Of a stretch of DNA of 64,000 bases, positions 11,177 through 23,900 are shown one piece after another. This stretch comes from Limonium bicolor. Taxonomy: Eukaryota > Streptophyta > Magnoliopsida > Caryophyllales > Plumbaginaceae. The number at the start of each line of letters is the position of its first letter. Position 1 is the first letter of the stretch. The position numbers were made by a program, and so were the translations under genes. The stretch lies in NCBI GenBank assembly GCA_023374045.1, contig JAIOTZ010000247.1, positions 1-64,000 on the forward strand, given 5' to 3'. The notes under the pieces were generated by a model. It ran no database searches and had not been told where the DNA came from. It saw only the letters and a program-made list of their open reading frames with translations.

Positions 11177-12962
11177 TAGTCACCCATGGACAGGGAGTTA
11201 TTTCATGCGAGAAACTAAATCCTATGTTATAAGAGGATACCACATGTTAGCTACTACTACGATTAAAGGATCAAATAGCTAACCCCAAATATGAGTTAAA
11301 ACACGAATAAAAGAATGATTAATCAAGGGGATAGATACCGGGGGATTGGTGACTTTATGGGATACCAGTTTGGTTTGAATTATAGTGGATTGACACTTAG
11401 TGTATATATATGGTTTCCAGAGCGATGAGACAAGAGCTACGAGAGTAGAGGCCGGGCGTGATACTTCACGCTGGCATTTACGACGGTGAACGATACGTAA
11501 AGGGGTCTGATCTGAGATGTCCTGAGGACTTCCTCGGGCTCAGATATGTGTGCTATATAACGTGTGTGATGCATGTATGTATGTGAGTGGATGTGATTGT
11601 GATATGTGATGTTTGATTGTTTAAATTTCCCGCACCATTTAATTGTGCGCGAACGTCCTCCGGGACTAATACTACGTCGACTATAGATCGACTTATATAA
11701 AACTACATATACGAATTATGTGATTGTGAACACCGTTCTCTGACATAATACACTAAGCATTATAAGTATGTAGTTATATCCTAAGTAAAACACTTAGGAA
11801 CGAGACACGACATTGTCGGTCCCTAGAGCCTTGACTCGAACATGAATACTACCTAGAACAATTCTAGGCATGCGTAAGTCCCACAGGGCAACCAACAAAA
11901 TAAGTGATGTTCTCCATAATTTAAAACTGTAACTGACTATCTAACTAACGAAGTTAACAGTGGAGTGTGAATGAATGTGATGATGTACCTTAATCCAGAC
12001 AGTCACTGGCTGCTGGTCGCGCGTAGAGATCTCTTGGGTTATCCCGTATCGGGTTTACCCTAGTTAATCCTGAACGAACCTAGATAGATCGTCAGGCGGA
12101 GTGTGCTACCGTTGGCACCAGGCCCTTGGCCACCTAAATGGACGCCTTTACAAAGGCAAAGTGAATAAGTCCCGGAGTCTTCGGATCATCAGGGCATTGA
12201 GCACCTTGTGTGTACATGGGACTACTGTCCAAGTGATATTTCGGGTTGTCCTAACTTGACACCCACTAACGTTTGTGATGTGATGTATGAGGACCCGGGG
12301 GGGTCGTGAGACTAACTAAATAACCCGACCGTTACTAACGGCTGCACGTGTTAATGTTAATACTATTGTGCTGTGTGTTGTTGTGTGTGATTGTGTGAAA
12401 TGTAGTGATTGTATTACTTGTTTAAATTACCGCCATCCATGTGTTTACTGCTTTAAATACCTGTACACCGGTAAAGCATGTAACAAACTTAATAATGGCG
12501 ACCATGACTATTAAGTGACCAATAGGGTCCAGGCCTGGCGTACTCAGCGTTTATCGCTGAGCCTTTATGGCATTACGTGCAGGTGATGAATACCGTTGAA
12601 GCCGAAGAGCGGGACCCGGGTAGTTAGTTAATTACAGTACGAGACCTTGTAATGAATAGGATGGATGTTAGTTAATGTATTAGTAACGATACATACAGTC
12701 GGGAATACCTAGATGCTCACTTGTCGTTTAAGTTACTCTTGGTTAGAATGATGTATAGGTTAGTATCTCGTTATCACTGCGGTTGTATTTGTAATAACAG
12801 TGTTATTTCTTAGTTTATTTATTTCTGCTTCTTTACTCGTATGGACGAGTAATGGCATGTGACACCCAATAGAGTTTTAGTAATGTGAGACTTCCATTGT
12901 GAGATGTTATTAATTAAATGCTACGTGAGTGATTATTACGTGATTACGAGTGGGGTGTTACA
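10615..12962 (+). repeat. 5' LTR of gypsy element, part downstream of the CACTA insertion
   Basis: This matches 24792-27091 nearly throughout and ends GGGGTGTTACA at 12962, like the 3' LTR. It differs by scattered substitutions and short indels, and the TA microsatellite (about 11127-11172) is longer here than at 25286-25306. No gene is seen. Together with 1-511 it makes up about 2.86 kb of an LTR whose first ~3.3 kb lie before the window. Confidence 0.93.
11127..11173. repeat. TA-rich microsatellite in the 5' LTR
   Basis: A near-continuous run of alternating T and A, interrupted once. The 3' LTR has a much shorter run at the equivalent site, so the tract expanded or contracted after insertion. 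Confidence 0.9.
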
Positions 12963-12967
12963 AAAAG

Positions 12968-12979
12968 TGGTATCAGAGC
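12968..12979 (+). other. Primer binding site (initiator tRNA-Met type)
   Basis: TGGTATCAGAGC lies five bases after the LTR end TGTTACA. It is the usual plant retrotransposon primer site complementary to the 3' end of initiator tRNA-Met. It proves that 1-12962 is the 5' LTR side and that the element reads on the + strand. Confidence 0.95.
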
Positions 12980-15900
12980 GGAGTACCGCTCTGATGACGA
13001 GATAATAGGATTTAAGACAGTGAGCCTAGGATTTGGGAATACGGGAAACGTTTGTGAGGTACGAAATGCCGTCGCTTGGATGAATTAGAGTGTTAGCAAA
13101 GCCTTTGGCTTGTAAGTGTTAGCCCTTGAGGCGCACAAACGAGTAGATTGTAATGTGGTGAGTTATCAAGTAACGAGAAGACGAACGGTAATACCGACAT
13201 CTGGTGGTGGTGTGGGCCAAGAAGCTGGCCAAGGGCAGAAAGGCCCAGGAATATTACCCCCGTTATGGACCAGCTGGAAGCTCAGTCAGGAGGAGACATA
13301 CGAACGTCGTGAGTACATTGGCGACAGTCCGCTTTTGTGTGGAAGTCCAGTATGGGCTACCGCCGACTGTACCCCTCCCGCCACAACCCAATGAGTATCA
13401 TACAACTGAAAACTACAATCCCTGAATAAAGGGAAGGGGCATCTAAGCCTGATAGACCGTCTAAGCGACTTTATACTGAATGTATAAAATCTTACTCTTA
13501 TAGCATTAACAAAATTCAATACCCTACCTTCCTTACAAATGACCAAGCGTTAGTCAAAGGCACCGCCGGGGGCGAGCGCCATTGCTACGGTAAACATCGT
13601 AGAAAGGATCACCCAAGACACCAGGGCAAGCGGATCGGGAGCATCTGGAGCTCTGCGAGACCGTCGCCCGTAATGGGGACCCTTAAACCACCATGCTATT
13701 GTGTTGTAATGCCAACTGTAAACCGAAACTAAATTGTGAGTCTGGAGAATTTTGTAAGTTCACTCATTCTGTCGTATTCAAATTCCAGTCTTAGGCTTGT
13801 GTACACACAATACTGTAACACTAGAACCTTGTCGTTACGACACCTACAGTGAAACAAATTCCGAGCATTATACTACTATCAATCTAATGTGGGGTAGAAC
13901 TTGAATATTCTAATAACAATGTGGTCGAGAAAACTTCCCAATCCAAATATCGTATGTTTTAGGAAAAATCGTTCTAATGGTAATTGAGCAACCAATACGG
14001 TAATAAGACGAACCAGTCCGAAATCGACAATTCCACTTGCATGGTGCGCTTGCCACTGCAAGCGCTAAGTTAAATAATGTACTAATAATTCCAACTACCC
14101 CGCGCACTTGTTACTGCAAGTGCTGCAGAAGACTACGACCGTAGTTACAATTACCATTATCGTTACAACGAACTCTGTAAACTGTGTGGACCACTGGTAC
14201 AACGTCATGGCTACCAATAATCAGCAAACAATTGTACAACACAAATATAAACTACAGAACTACAAATGTCGCCATACGAATAACAAATCGCTAAGATACG
14301 AGGCTTACAACCTCGAAAGGACCCGATGAGTCCGACTAATCATAACAAAAGGGGCATACATCAGCCCATGACAAACTACCTTCACTAAACAGTAATAAAT
14401 CAATAACAACGGCTTACGAGCCAAGTACTATGACAAATTGTAAATTTTAATGGCGTGATATGGACGTGGGAGGTGGAACTTGATCCGGTACAAGTCAAGG
14501 GAAGCTGAACGCAAATTGGGGTGGAAGGATAGTTCAACACTGGTGCTGATCACACCAGGGTCGAATGACTCCTGAGACTCTTCACTAGTTGCCACAATTA
14601 ATTACAGTCAGGATAAACCAAACTACAATACTAGTTACAAACAACTAGCGACAATTTAGTATAAGACATTAAATAAGAATACTTGCGACCAACAGCTCAC
14701 ACTTGTATATAATGAATCATACAGTAAAATTAAAACGAAAATTGTAAAATTCTAGCTAAAAACATCTAGTAATAATTCAACCACACAATATTAAATGAAA
14801 TTATCGGTGAGTAACAACCCACTCCCGTATGATATGTATAGGAAATTGTGACGAAAATACGAACACTTAACGAACAATACCAACATTAGCCGCAACGGCT
14901 GACGTCAGCTTGTGACGAACACCAAAAACCTATCAGTCCACAGTTGGACCAAAATTGAAAAGAACAATTATACCGTAATACGGTTACTACCAGTATCAGT
15001 CGCAACAATAAACACGAATCTATATTGAACGTATGAATAACTACCACCCCTAGCACTACCTTTACCAAGGAGTGCCATGTACGCTTATGTACAAATATGA
15101 ATGAATAGGGCCAACACTGCCCATAACGGCACACGCCAATACACAATAAATGCTTAGAAAAAGGGGAAAACCTGTTAATCCTCAATAGGATCGAGATGGG
15201 AAACCTCAAGGACCACTACCTCCAGTAAGAATAACAAGGGCAAAAAGCCTGAGCAAGAACCTACCATAACGCCGAGAACCATGATGACCACAACCAGAGA
15301 ATGACTGAACCTGTTATACCGTAACACAAATATTACTTAAACCAATTGCAGCCACAAACGCAAATTGGCGTTGACTGCTTAAACAATTAACATCCAAGAC
15401 ATTATCCTTACAAAGGAGTACCATAACCAAGAAGAACGAACAAATATCAAGATAGAAAAGAAACATAAATTGTTACCCCAGTTGATCACAATTGATCATG
15501 GAATGGAATCTCCATAGAAAGAGAATGGTTATTGTCACCGGTATACCACCATACCATAGGTGACAAAAAGAGAAGTACGTGCTTAAGACATGTCACCTAC
15601 TAACGTGACGAATGTCAGTGATGATGATTATGTAAGTTAAACAATGACAACAACTTAAACGATAATACAAGACACTAGGTCTAACACTATAAGGCACAAG
15701 CCTAAGTAAGAATATCTAATGTACTATTAGAGGCACACGAGCCCAGGAGAGTGGAATTACCACCTCCGACTACCTTTCCAAGGTATGCCACAAGAACAAC
15801 AACACTTAAAACAAAAATGACTAATGAGGAAAACCGATTGAAACCAAACTACAACGAGGACTTCCATAAAAGAAGGAAACACAAACCTTTGTCACGGAGT

Positions 15901-17139
15901 TCGAGTACAACAAATGATGTAACCCAGGAAATAGGGTAAAGTTAGAAGAACAAAAACACGTACCGTAAACAACACAAACAACCTGTACAATATAAGAATG
16001 GGAAATAATAAACAAACGCCAGACAGCGCACAAAAAAAACAGATAACCGTAATTTGGGGTCGATGCACAACCACTCCAATAAAGAACTTATTAAACAAAG
16101 AACACCAATGACTGGTCAATACAAGTGGTCGAATGAACCTCTTTAAGACAGTGGTGAACTTATGTTGAAAACAACGACAGACGCAATTAACCACCTCGTA
16201 TGGTTACAGTGTAAACCGAACTACTCGGATGCAATATTGCAAATACTTACTAAACATAAAATACGTGATCATGCCCATTAGGCAAGAGACCCATGGGACC
16301 TAAGAAAAATCCTTTGGGGACACACCGATACAGTTTAAGAAAGGGATTGTCAAATGAATATTCCACAAAATTGTAACTGTGTGACAGTCACTATGAATAT
16401 ATAAAAAAAAACCAGATGTGGAACAACCGCACTCCATAGGAGGTTACGGACTTGATAGACTTAATTATAAGTTAGTCATGTAGGTAGTACTATATCAATA
16501 GGGTATCCCGTACATCTAGACAAGTAGTGTTAGGAAAACGGGAAGTAGTCAACTCCACACCAAGGTCAGTGATACAAACCTAGACCAGTGCAAACATCCA
16601 CCTCGAATGAATTAACAAGAAGGGTCTTAGTTTAACGAACGAGACTAGAGGAACCAAAAACCTTAGATACAGCACGACTAAAGTCGTGACTCCACAAAGG
16701 AGTGATTAATACACAATAGTATAAAAGGAAACCTTCTGGAAGATGAGAGAGCTAATAGTCAACTAAATGACAAACGCATGAGAACCCATTAAATGGGCGA
16801 GTAAATAGGTGAAATCCTAATAAGGATCAAGAGTCCATAATGGCACCATTCTTGCCATCCAAGAGGAGCCTACATAATGACGATAACTGCCACCCAATAG
16901 AGGGGCATACGGAGACCAAACTAAAGACACTAAACAATATTGTACGATGTAACAGTCACCACATGCCCAAGAGTAAGGGCAATTTCACCCAAAAAGGGGG
17001 TTAAGCATAAACACACTAACAATCAATAAAAGAAAGGCAGAGCTAGTACACTAGCGGATGCCCTAAGCCTAAAAGCAAGTGTAACAATAACCAATAACCG
17101 TCGAATCGACTACGATACGGTGCACACAAAAGCGACCAT

Positions 17140-19370
17140 TATGAACACGTAGTTAGGTATCCTAACACAAGTTTACACTCGAAAGCAACTCCAAAAAGAC
17201 CTCTGTCACATGGTTTTACAGAGACACTAGCTCCAGAAAAACTGGAACTGCAACTGAACCCATAACCTGAAACATCTTCTTCTATCTCTTGTTGGTTCAC
17301 GATCATGTTTCTCAGTCTTCCCTCCATCTGCTTTCCCACTTGGCTAAGTATGCTATAAAAATTTTAAACTCGAATATCAACCCCACACAGAATTCTAAAA
17401 CCAGAATCTGAATCTAACACTCATTTCCTATTATTGTTTTCTTTCTGTTTTTCCTTTCTGTTTATTGATCAGGGGTTTATTTTCCTCAACTTGTTTAGCT
17501 CCTTAGGTAAGTGTCCTAATATAGTTTTCACCTCAGCCAAACCCAACACAACCACGACAATATCTCTCAGCCTACCTTACAGAAAATCTGAAACTGAAAC
17601 AGAAAAGAGAATATGAACTGCTACATTTTTTTTCTTATTGGTTTCTTTCTGTTATTTAAATCTGTCTCTCAATTCCATCTGTTAGGTTGTCAACCGACTT
17701 CTAATCTCCCCCCTTAAGTATTTGTAACCTTACTTAGATGTATTGGGAATGCTTTAGGCTTATTAGTACTCAATACCCCACCGTTAGTTTGCTCTGAAGG
17801 TTCATTTACAGAAAAGACAGCAGAAAGAAAAACTGAATATTGAAAATCCTGAATTTATGCATGTCCTTTTCGGCTGCTTTAATTCTGCTATCCAACTATC
17901 TCAAATCTTCCCCAAACTTGTTTGGTTACATGTTTGATCTCGATTTAAAACAAGGCACCTATTTACTTAGTTATGTGTTTAACATATCTTTGCTCTCGAA
18001 AACAGATCGACACAACTTGAGCAGCAGCTCCAGTGTATGTACAAGAAGAGAATGAAGTTCCAGTTATTATGCAACATGCTTCTACTGATATACTCAGAAA
18101 AGAAGAAGAACATGAGTTCCAGTAGTTTACCGATAACCATATGTATGCGCATCATTGAGGGGATATCCAGGGAGGAGAAAGCACAGTAACGTAGCAGTGG
18201 TTAGCGATTTGATCAAGGACTCCCGGGCAGTACATTCAGGGCGAGATGCTGGGAAGAATTACCGTGAAGATTATAAGGAAATCAGCAGAGAAGGAAAGAG
18301 AGGTAGTTTGAGCGTTATACCGGTTTCAACAGAGGAAGCTTTGAACTACCTTGCTCAATCTGGTGCGCAAGTGCAGCAGTTTCAGAGATGAATGGCATGC
18401 AGAGTTCTTGTGTGCCAACTACAGAGGATTAGCGGGTCACATCCATGCATTCTCGAGCAAACATACACAAGGGGAGAGTCCATGCTTAGTTTCTCGGTTG
18501 CCCAAAACATTGAACACAAAAGAAGTTTAAACAGCCGAGGTTTACAGTCTTCCTGTCCTTACCTTCGGGAGATCAAGGAGGGCATTACCTTGGTGTTTGC
18601 TGGAGGTTTGAGGCAGTCATCGACACTTATCAACTGGGACTAAGCTTGCTAATTGCAGATGTCTTGTTTTAGGCTCCCTTCATGGTGTGTTTCAGGTGCC
18701 GATTCTAGCTCAACAAAGAGGTTGGGAATGGTTTGAGTTGATGCATAGATACCTTGCTGTTACCGGTAGTGAGCACGGGGTTGGAGTGCTGAGTTGCTCG
18801 CGTGTTTGTCTCAGAATGCTGCTGATAGTGAATTCAGGTTGGGGACATTTTGTTATTGTTGCTCACTGCACAAGAAGGAAGGAGGTGGGTACAAAAGTGA
18901 AGTTCGTGGGAGTTTGTAAAGCACAAATTCTTAGGCATGAAAATGTGGAGCGGCAGCAGGCTACCCTTTTCCTGAAATCAAGGTAATGCTCGAGAGTTTG
19001 AAATAGAAAGCAGGCAGGGTGCGCATGTCTGTGGTCTGGTATATTTTTTTCTTTGAAATCAGTGGCTTTCACAGAGAACCACAGAGGGAGTTTGTGGGAG
19101 TTAGAATAATGAACATTCTGATGCGTGGGAGTTTGAGGATTTTGAAGACTGAAACCACCAAGAGGATTACACAACTCTGGAAACGCATCAGAGAAAGGAA
19201 TAGTACTTATATCTGCTGTCATGCTTTGAAAACCGATAATGTATGCTTGGTTGTGGTTCTTTTCTTGTGTTGGAATGGCACTATTATCATGCAATCTGGG
19301 AGCAGCATCTTTGCTCAGCCATTAGAAATAAATATGTTGGCACGAATTAGATGAGTAAAACTCGCATAAA
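17140..19370. other. Probable foreign insert within the pol region (unrecognised)
   Basis: This stretch lies between the RNase H relic and the integrase C-terminal relic, which are about 3.2 kb apart here instead of the roughly 1.4 kb expected. Its base composition and word use differ from the flanking pol sequence, with pyrimidine-rich tracts and short frames such as 18155-18391. No family could be recognised and no clear target-site duplication was found. It could be a captured host fragment or another decayed element. Confidence 0.4.
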
Positions 19371-20279
19371 ACTCAATAATGAGGAACAAAATTAAAAAAG
19401 ACACTCCAAGTAAATACAACTTTCAACACTACACACCCACGTGAAGACTCATAAATGTACAAATACACTCATAGTAAAACAACATGAGAAAGATACAAGA
19501 TAAATCCTGAGGCAAATGCCTCAATGCCGTAGAGCATACCCACATTGGGTGCTGAAAGAAGCATAACACAAAAATAAACAATAACAAATGGATTTTTCCC
19601 AGCAGAAGCGCAGGGCGAACAATACAAATATTGTTGTTAGGCCTACATACGAGAAAACACAATATACATCAACGGGAAGTACCTAACAAATACTACAACT
19701 AATGTATTACTCCAGAATAAAACAACCTGGAGACACAAGATCACAAGGACTATCTCAGTAAATACATAGAATAGTATGTCTCAAGATTGCTGAGACAAGT
19801 GCAAAGAGCACTGAACGCTAACGATAGCCACCATTAACTGAAAGTCAGTGAGTGAAGACAAGGAACATTTGAAGATATAGTACAAACATGAATGCTAGTA
19901 ATCCGGAATACGAGGATAGGCGACTTGAATCAAATCCAGCGTACGTACAATAAAGACACCGCTCCAATCAAGATACCTCTATTTCCAAAAGTAAGAAAGA
20001 TTGTGTATAGCACCGTCGCATTGCAACGGGGTCAACAATAACTTACTACTAATAAACGATCCATAATACATCCATAAGAACGAAAAAGGGTAAATTGAAC
20101 CCTATATTCGTGGGTCTGCACCTCACTATGGAGCGAGTGGGCCCATTACAACATGTTTGAGAGAGCGCACAAATATTCACGCTTTCCAGCTAGAGAAGTA
20201 CGCATCCCATCTCACATATTTAAACCCAACAGGCTAGAATTAGACCCATCTCTCAGACAAGAGAAAACTCCACTGCTCA

Positions 20280-20415
20280 TCCCAGATACGGAAATAAGGG
20301 AGACCAAGACCATTAAAAGGTCAAAGGTCTTTAGCCGAACCATGAGGCAGAAAAGGCCACATGAGAGTCGGAGGACTCTATACGAGCCAAGTATCCAGCG
20401 CTTATCTTATAGCGA
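20280..20415 (+). pseudogene. Relic of pol C-terminus (integrase end)
   Basis: IRETKTIKRSKV is readable in one frame and KATWESEDSIRAKYPAL in another. These correspond to the conserved end of chromovirus pol, where the typical pattern is (I/L)R-x-KTI-x3-KV...ATWE-x-ED-x3-YP. The frame switch lies between them. This is the best evidence for assigning the element to Ty3/gypsy. Confidence 0.7.
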
Positions 20416-20907
20416 CTGTTGGATACTTTGGGGGTCACGGGGTGTAACCCTTTTAAGGGGGGTAGAGCCTTTGGCGTGCACTGGTGTATACCAGAATTTT
20501 CTGTTGTTAATGTTAATTTTCTGTTGTTAATGTTGTGCTTGTGGTACGTATGCGGGGCATACTTAGTTGTACTTGTTTGTATGTGCATTAGTGCACTTGT
20601 ATGTGTGTTATGATGTATCCTAGGAGATACTTGTGTAGATATATATATTTCTATGTGGAAAGTGAAAGAACCAATAAGGTATTGTGTAATTGTGGAATAA
20701 TGGATTGATACGGACACCTCGGGGAGGGTGTCAGGATTTTTGAACTGATAGGAATTATGGTGCTGATGGATTGCCTACATCCATACATGATTAGATCAAT
20801 GCCACAAATGTTGGCTATGTGCTATATAAGCACAATACATTATGTATAAATGTTATATCTGATAGATATACATTATGGGTAGTTATAAAACCTATTTGGA
20901 GAACAAT

Positions 20908-20940
20908 GACTTCGGGACGAAGTCTTTTTAAGGGGGGTAG
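20908..20940 (+). other. Hairpin and polypurine tract before the 3' LTR
   Basis: GACTTCGGGACGAAGTC (20908-20924) is a perfect 7 bp stem with a 3-base loop. It is followed by AAGGGGGGTAG (20930-20940), a typical plus-strand primer tract directly before the LTR start TGAAATACCC. A second, similar tract (AAGGGGGGTAG at 20453) occurs about 480 bp upstream and may be a duplicated or former tract. Confidence 0.85.
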
Positions 20941-20942
20941 AC

Positions 20943-23900
20943 TGAAATACCCTAAACATCTATTACCTAAGTTTATAAGGAATTTATTTAAATAAAGACA
21001 ATAATCAATGATCAGTCACCTAATGAGCGATTTCATTATGAATATTATTATATAAACATATAGTCCAAAATGGACCCCAAACTATACAAAAAAAATCTCT
21101 AACCAAAGAGAGAATATTATTAAGGAGAAATCAACTCCTAAAGTTAATACAACATGTAACACCTTAATACATGTACAAATATCACAAATAAAGTGATATA
21201 ATTGTATGAAATATTTTATATAGTCAAACCAAATTGCTAAATGCAACTGAAATATCCTAAATATTAACTACCATAATCAATAATAAATTTATTAAATGAG
21301 AATATTTAATGGAGGGTTAAAATAAAACTAGGATAAAATGTTATTGAGATGAATTATATAATATATACAGTCGAGGAATTAATAAATAAATCGAAGAAAG
21401 TGAAAATATACATACAAATTGTACATTAATACTCTAATATTCTTGCCCTTCTTTTCTTCATTCGCTCCACTGTAATTTTCTAACCCGGAACAGCAAACAG
21501 AAGACATGTCCTGCTCTTCTCCCAACCTCCTTTCTCTTCTTTTCACGACTTTTGTTACAACCCAAAATCAGGAACAAAGAATTAAGCTCTACATCCATTC
21601 ATTCTCTTCACTACCGGTAATCTTGTAACCCTTACTGCGAACCAGAGAGCATACATGCTTTACACCCTCTCTCCATTCCTTCCTTACATCTACACGAGGT
21701 GAATAATCACTGGAGCACTAGAACTGCTACAAATCGCATAGCAGATCAAAGAAAGAGGAGTAGAAAATCTACATCATCTTCTTCCTGCGCTGAACTGGCA
21801 TACAAGGAACACCTGCACCTTGTCCTTTTTCCTTGTGGAGTACAAATCCATCTGGAGAACAAGGAACATACAGCTCCACCGGTCTTTATCCCCTATGTGC
21901 ATCTGCACCTTTAGAGCGGTAAATCTGTGGAATTGATATATGCATGCACCTCTCTTCACTCCCTTCTTGTACCTACACCTCTGGAATTCCTTTTCAAACC
22001 ATAACTAGTAAACAGAAACATATATACATGTTCCTGCGCCTATCTATATCCCCTTTTTGGTGTATGTATCTTTGTAGTGAAGAAACTGGCGAACAAGAAA
22101 CATCATGTGATGTGCCATCTTCATTTTTGTGCTGGTGTCCACGCCCTTGAAGTGTAGTCAGTGGCACTGCTGCATCTTGCATGCCAGATTGAAGGAGGGG
22201 CAGAAAAACAAAAAAAAATCCATCCCGACACTGGTATTATACTGAAGCTTATCTTCCACTTTTGGCCATTATAACACTAGAAGCTTTGGGCCTCTCTTGT
22301 TTCCCATTCTCCCTTGTACTTGCACCTCTGTTTTGATAAAACGCTGAAACTGCTAAAACTTGTACACTGATTTCAGGTGCTAAAACAATGCATTTCCTGT
22401 AACCGGTAGTAGGGTGAACCTATCTTCTCCTCACATACTGCTATAGAGAATGAGTGTCTGATTTCTCCTGCACATTAGATTACAAAGGCTGAAACAGAAC
22501 CAGGAGACCAGTTGCTGTTGCTTTTCTTCTGATGTTTGCTCATTCAATCCATGGTAATTTTACAACTAACCTTACGAACAAGAGACATACATGCTCTATA
22601 CTCCATTCTCTTTTATTTTACCTGCACTGCTGAGGAGATAAATCATTGCAACTGCCACCATAACGTGTGTGCTCTCCACTCTCTCTATTTCCTTCTCGTA
22701 TATGCACGTAAAAGTGATAAAACAGTCCATATGCATCTACATCTGTGCAAAGATAAATCATCAACTGCTGCTACTCACATACTAGATCCAATACAGCTGA
22801 AAACAACTTCATTCCTCTTGCCTGCATACCTCTCCTTAATGGTGGAATGCTACTTCACGTTGCCAGATTGATAAAGGGATGGAAAGAAAGTTCATTCCAT
22901 GAGCGGTAATGTACTCAAACTTATTTTATTCCTTCTGGTTATTACAACAATGGAAGTAATTAAAATCTGTCACACCTTGTGAAACAATTATAAGCATTAC
23001 CAGCAGTAGGTATAATGCTGTTTACAAAATCCAAAGTCAAACTTAAGCATAATTAATTTGTTCATTATAACAGTAGAAGTGTTTGATTCCTTCTGCTGCA
23101 CCATGTGAATCAAACAATAAGCAATACTTATCCCTGCTGCCAAATACAACAATACGGGTTGTTGAATCCTTATGTCACCTTGTAAATAAAAAATGATAAG
23201 CACCTCACTCGCCAAATTAAAGGGAGACTGAAAACACTTCGTTCCCTGACGTTAATGTACTGAAACTTACCTTACTATGTTAACTAGTGAGCAAACGACA
23301 AACATTATAAGGAGCAACAGCCCCTGCTGTTCCATAAACCCAAATTTAATGCTATTGTATAAGTTCCACAAACTGCTCCTTCAATTGTTGTATCTATTCT
23401 CTTCTATAATTATAGCAATAGAAATCTTACTTTTCTACTGCATCTCATGAAACAAACGATGAACATACAGCAGTAGCATACCTTGCTATTGTTTTAATTC
23501 TTCTGTCGTACATGAGCAAGCATGTATGAGCAGTGTTATAACTCCTGCTGTCTTTAAATATAAAAAAATAGAGGTCTGACTTCCTCTGTTGCACTCTGCT
23601 GTAACAAACAATAAACATACATCAACCTTTTTCATGTTATTGCAGAGTATGCAAATTCTGTCGAGATAGACTATAGCAGTATAAGCAGTCCAATAATCCT
23701 TGATGTTTCTGTTGTCATCCTATGTGAAACAAATGATAAGCCTTATACACCGCAGTGTGGTCCTGCTGCTGTAGCAAAAAAAATATATAGAACAGAATGT
23801 GAAACAAATGATAAACATTATTAGCAGTCCAAAGAAACTCTAGGCTGGAGTATAAACCTTAGTGATGTTGTTCCACTTCTTTCAAGCTGTTGTTCATTGC

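Larger units (their letters stand above)
12963..20942 (+). mobile_element. Decayed internal region of Ty3/gypsy (chromovirus-like) element
   Basis: No long open frame remains. Two pol relics can be read. At about 17034-17079 the frame GRASTLADALSLKAS matches the end of RNase H of gypsy elements (usual form ..ANVVADALSRK..). At about 20280-20415, IRETKTIKRSKV followed in another frame by KATWESEDSIRAKYPAL matches the C-terminal end of integrase. A Gly/Gln-rich piece near 13195-13260 may be gag. The polypurine tract follows at 20930. Stops and frame changes every few dozen bases show the copy is long dead or very poorly sequenced. Confidence 0.75.

Noticed and set aside
14886..16194. Several minus-strand frames of 60-107 codons in the gypsy internal region
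   Set aside because: The element reads on the + strand and these frames overlap each other with low-complexity composition; chance frames in decayed pol.
22997..23215. 72-codon frame in the long LTR
   Set aside because: Falls in the degenerate repeat array; no family similarity and no conserved start context.
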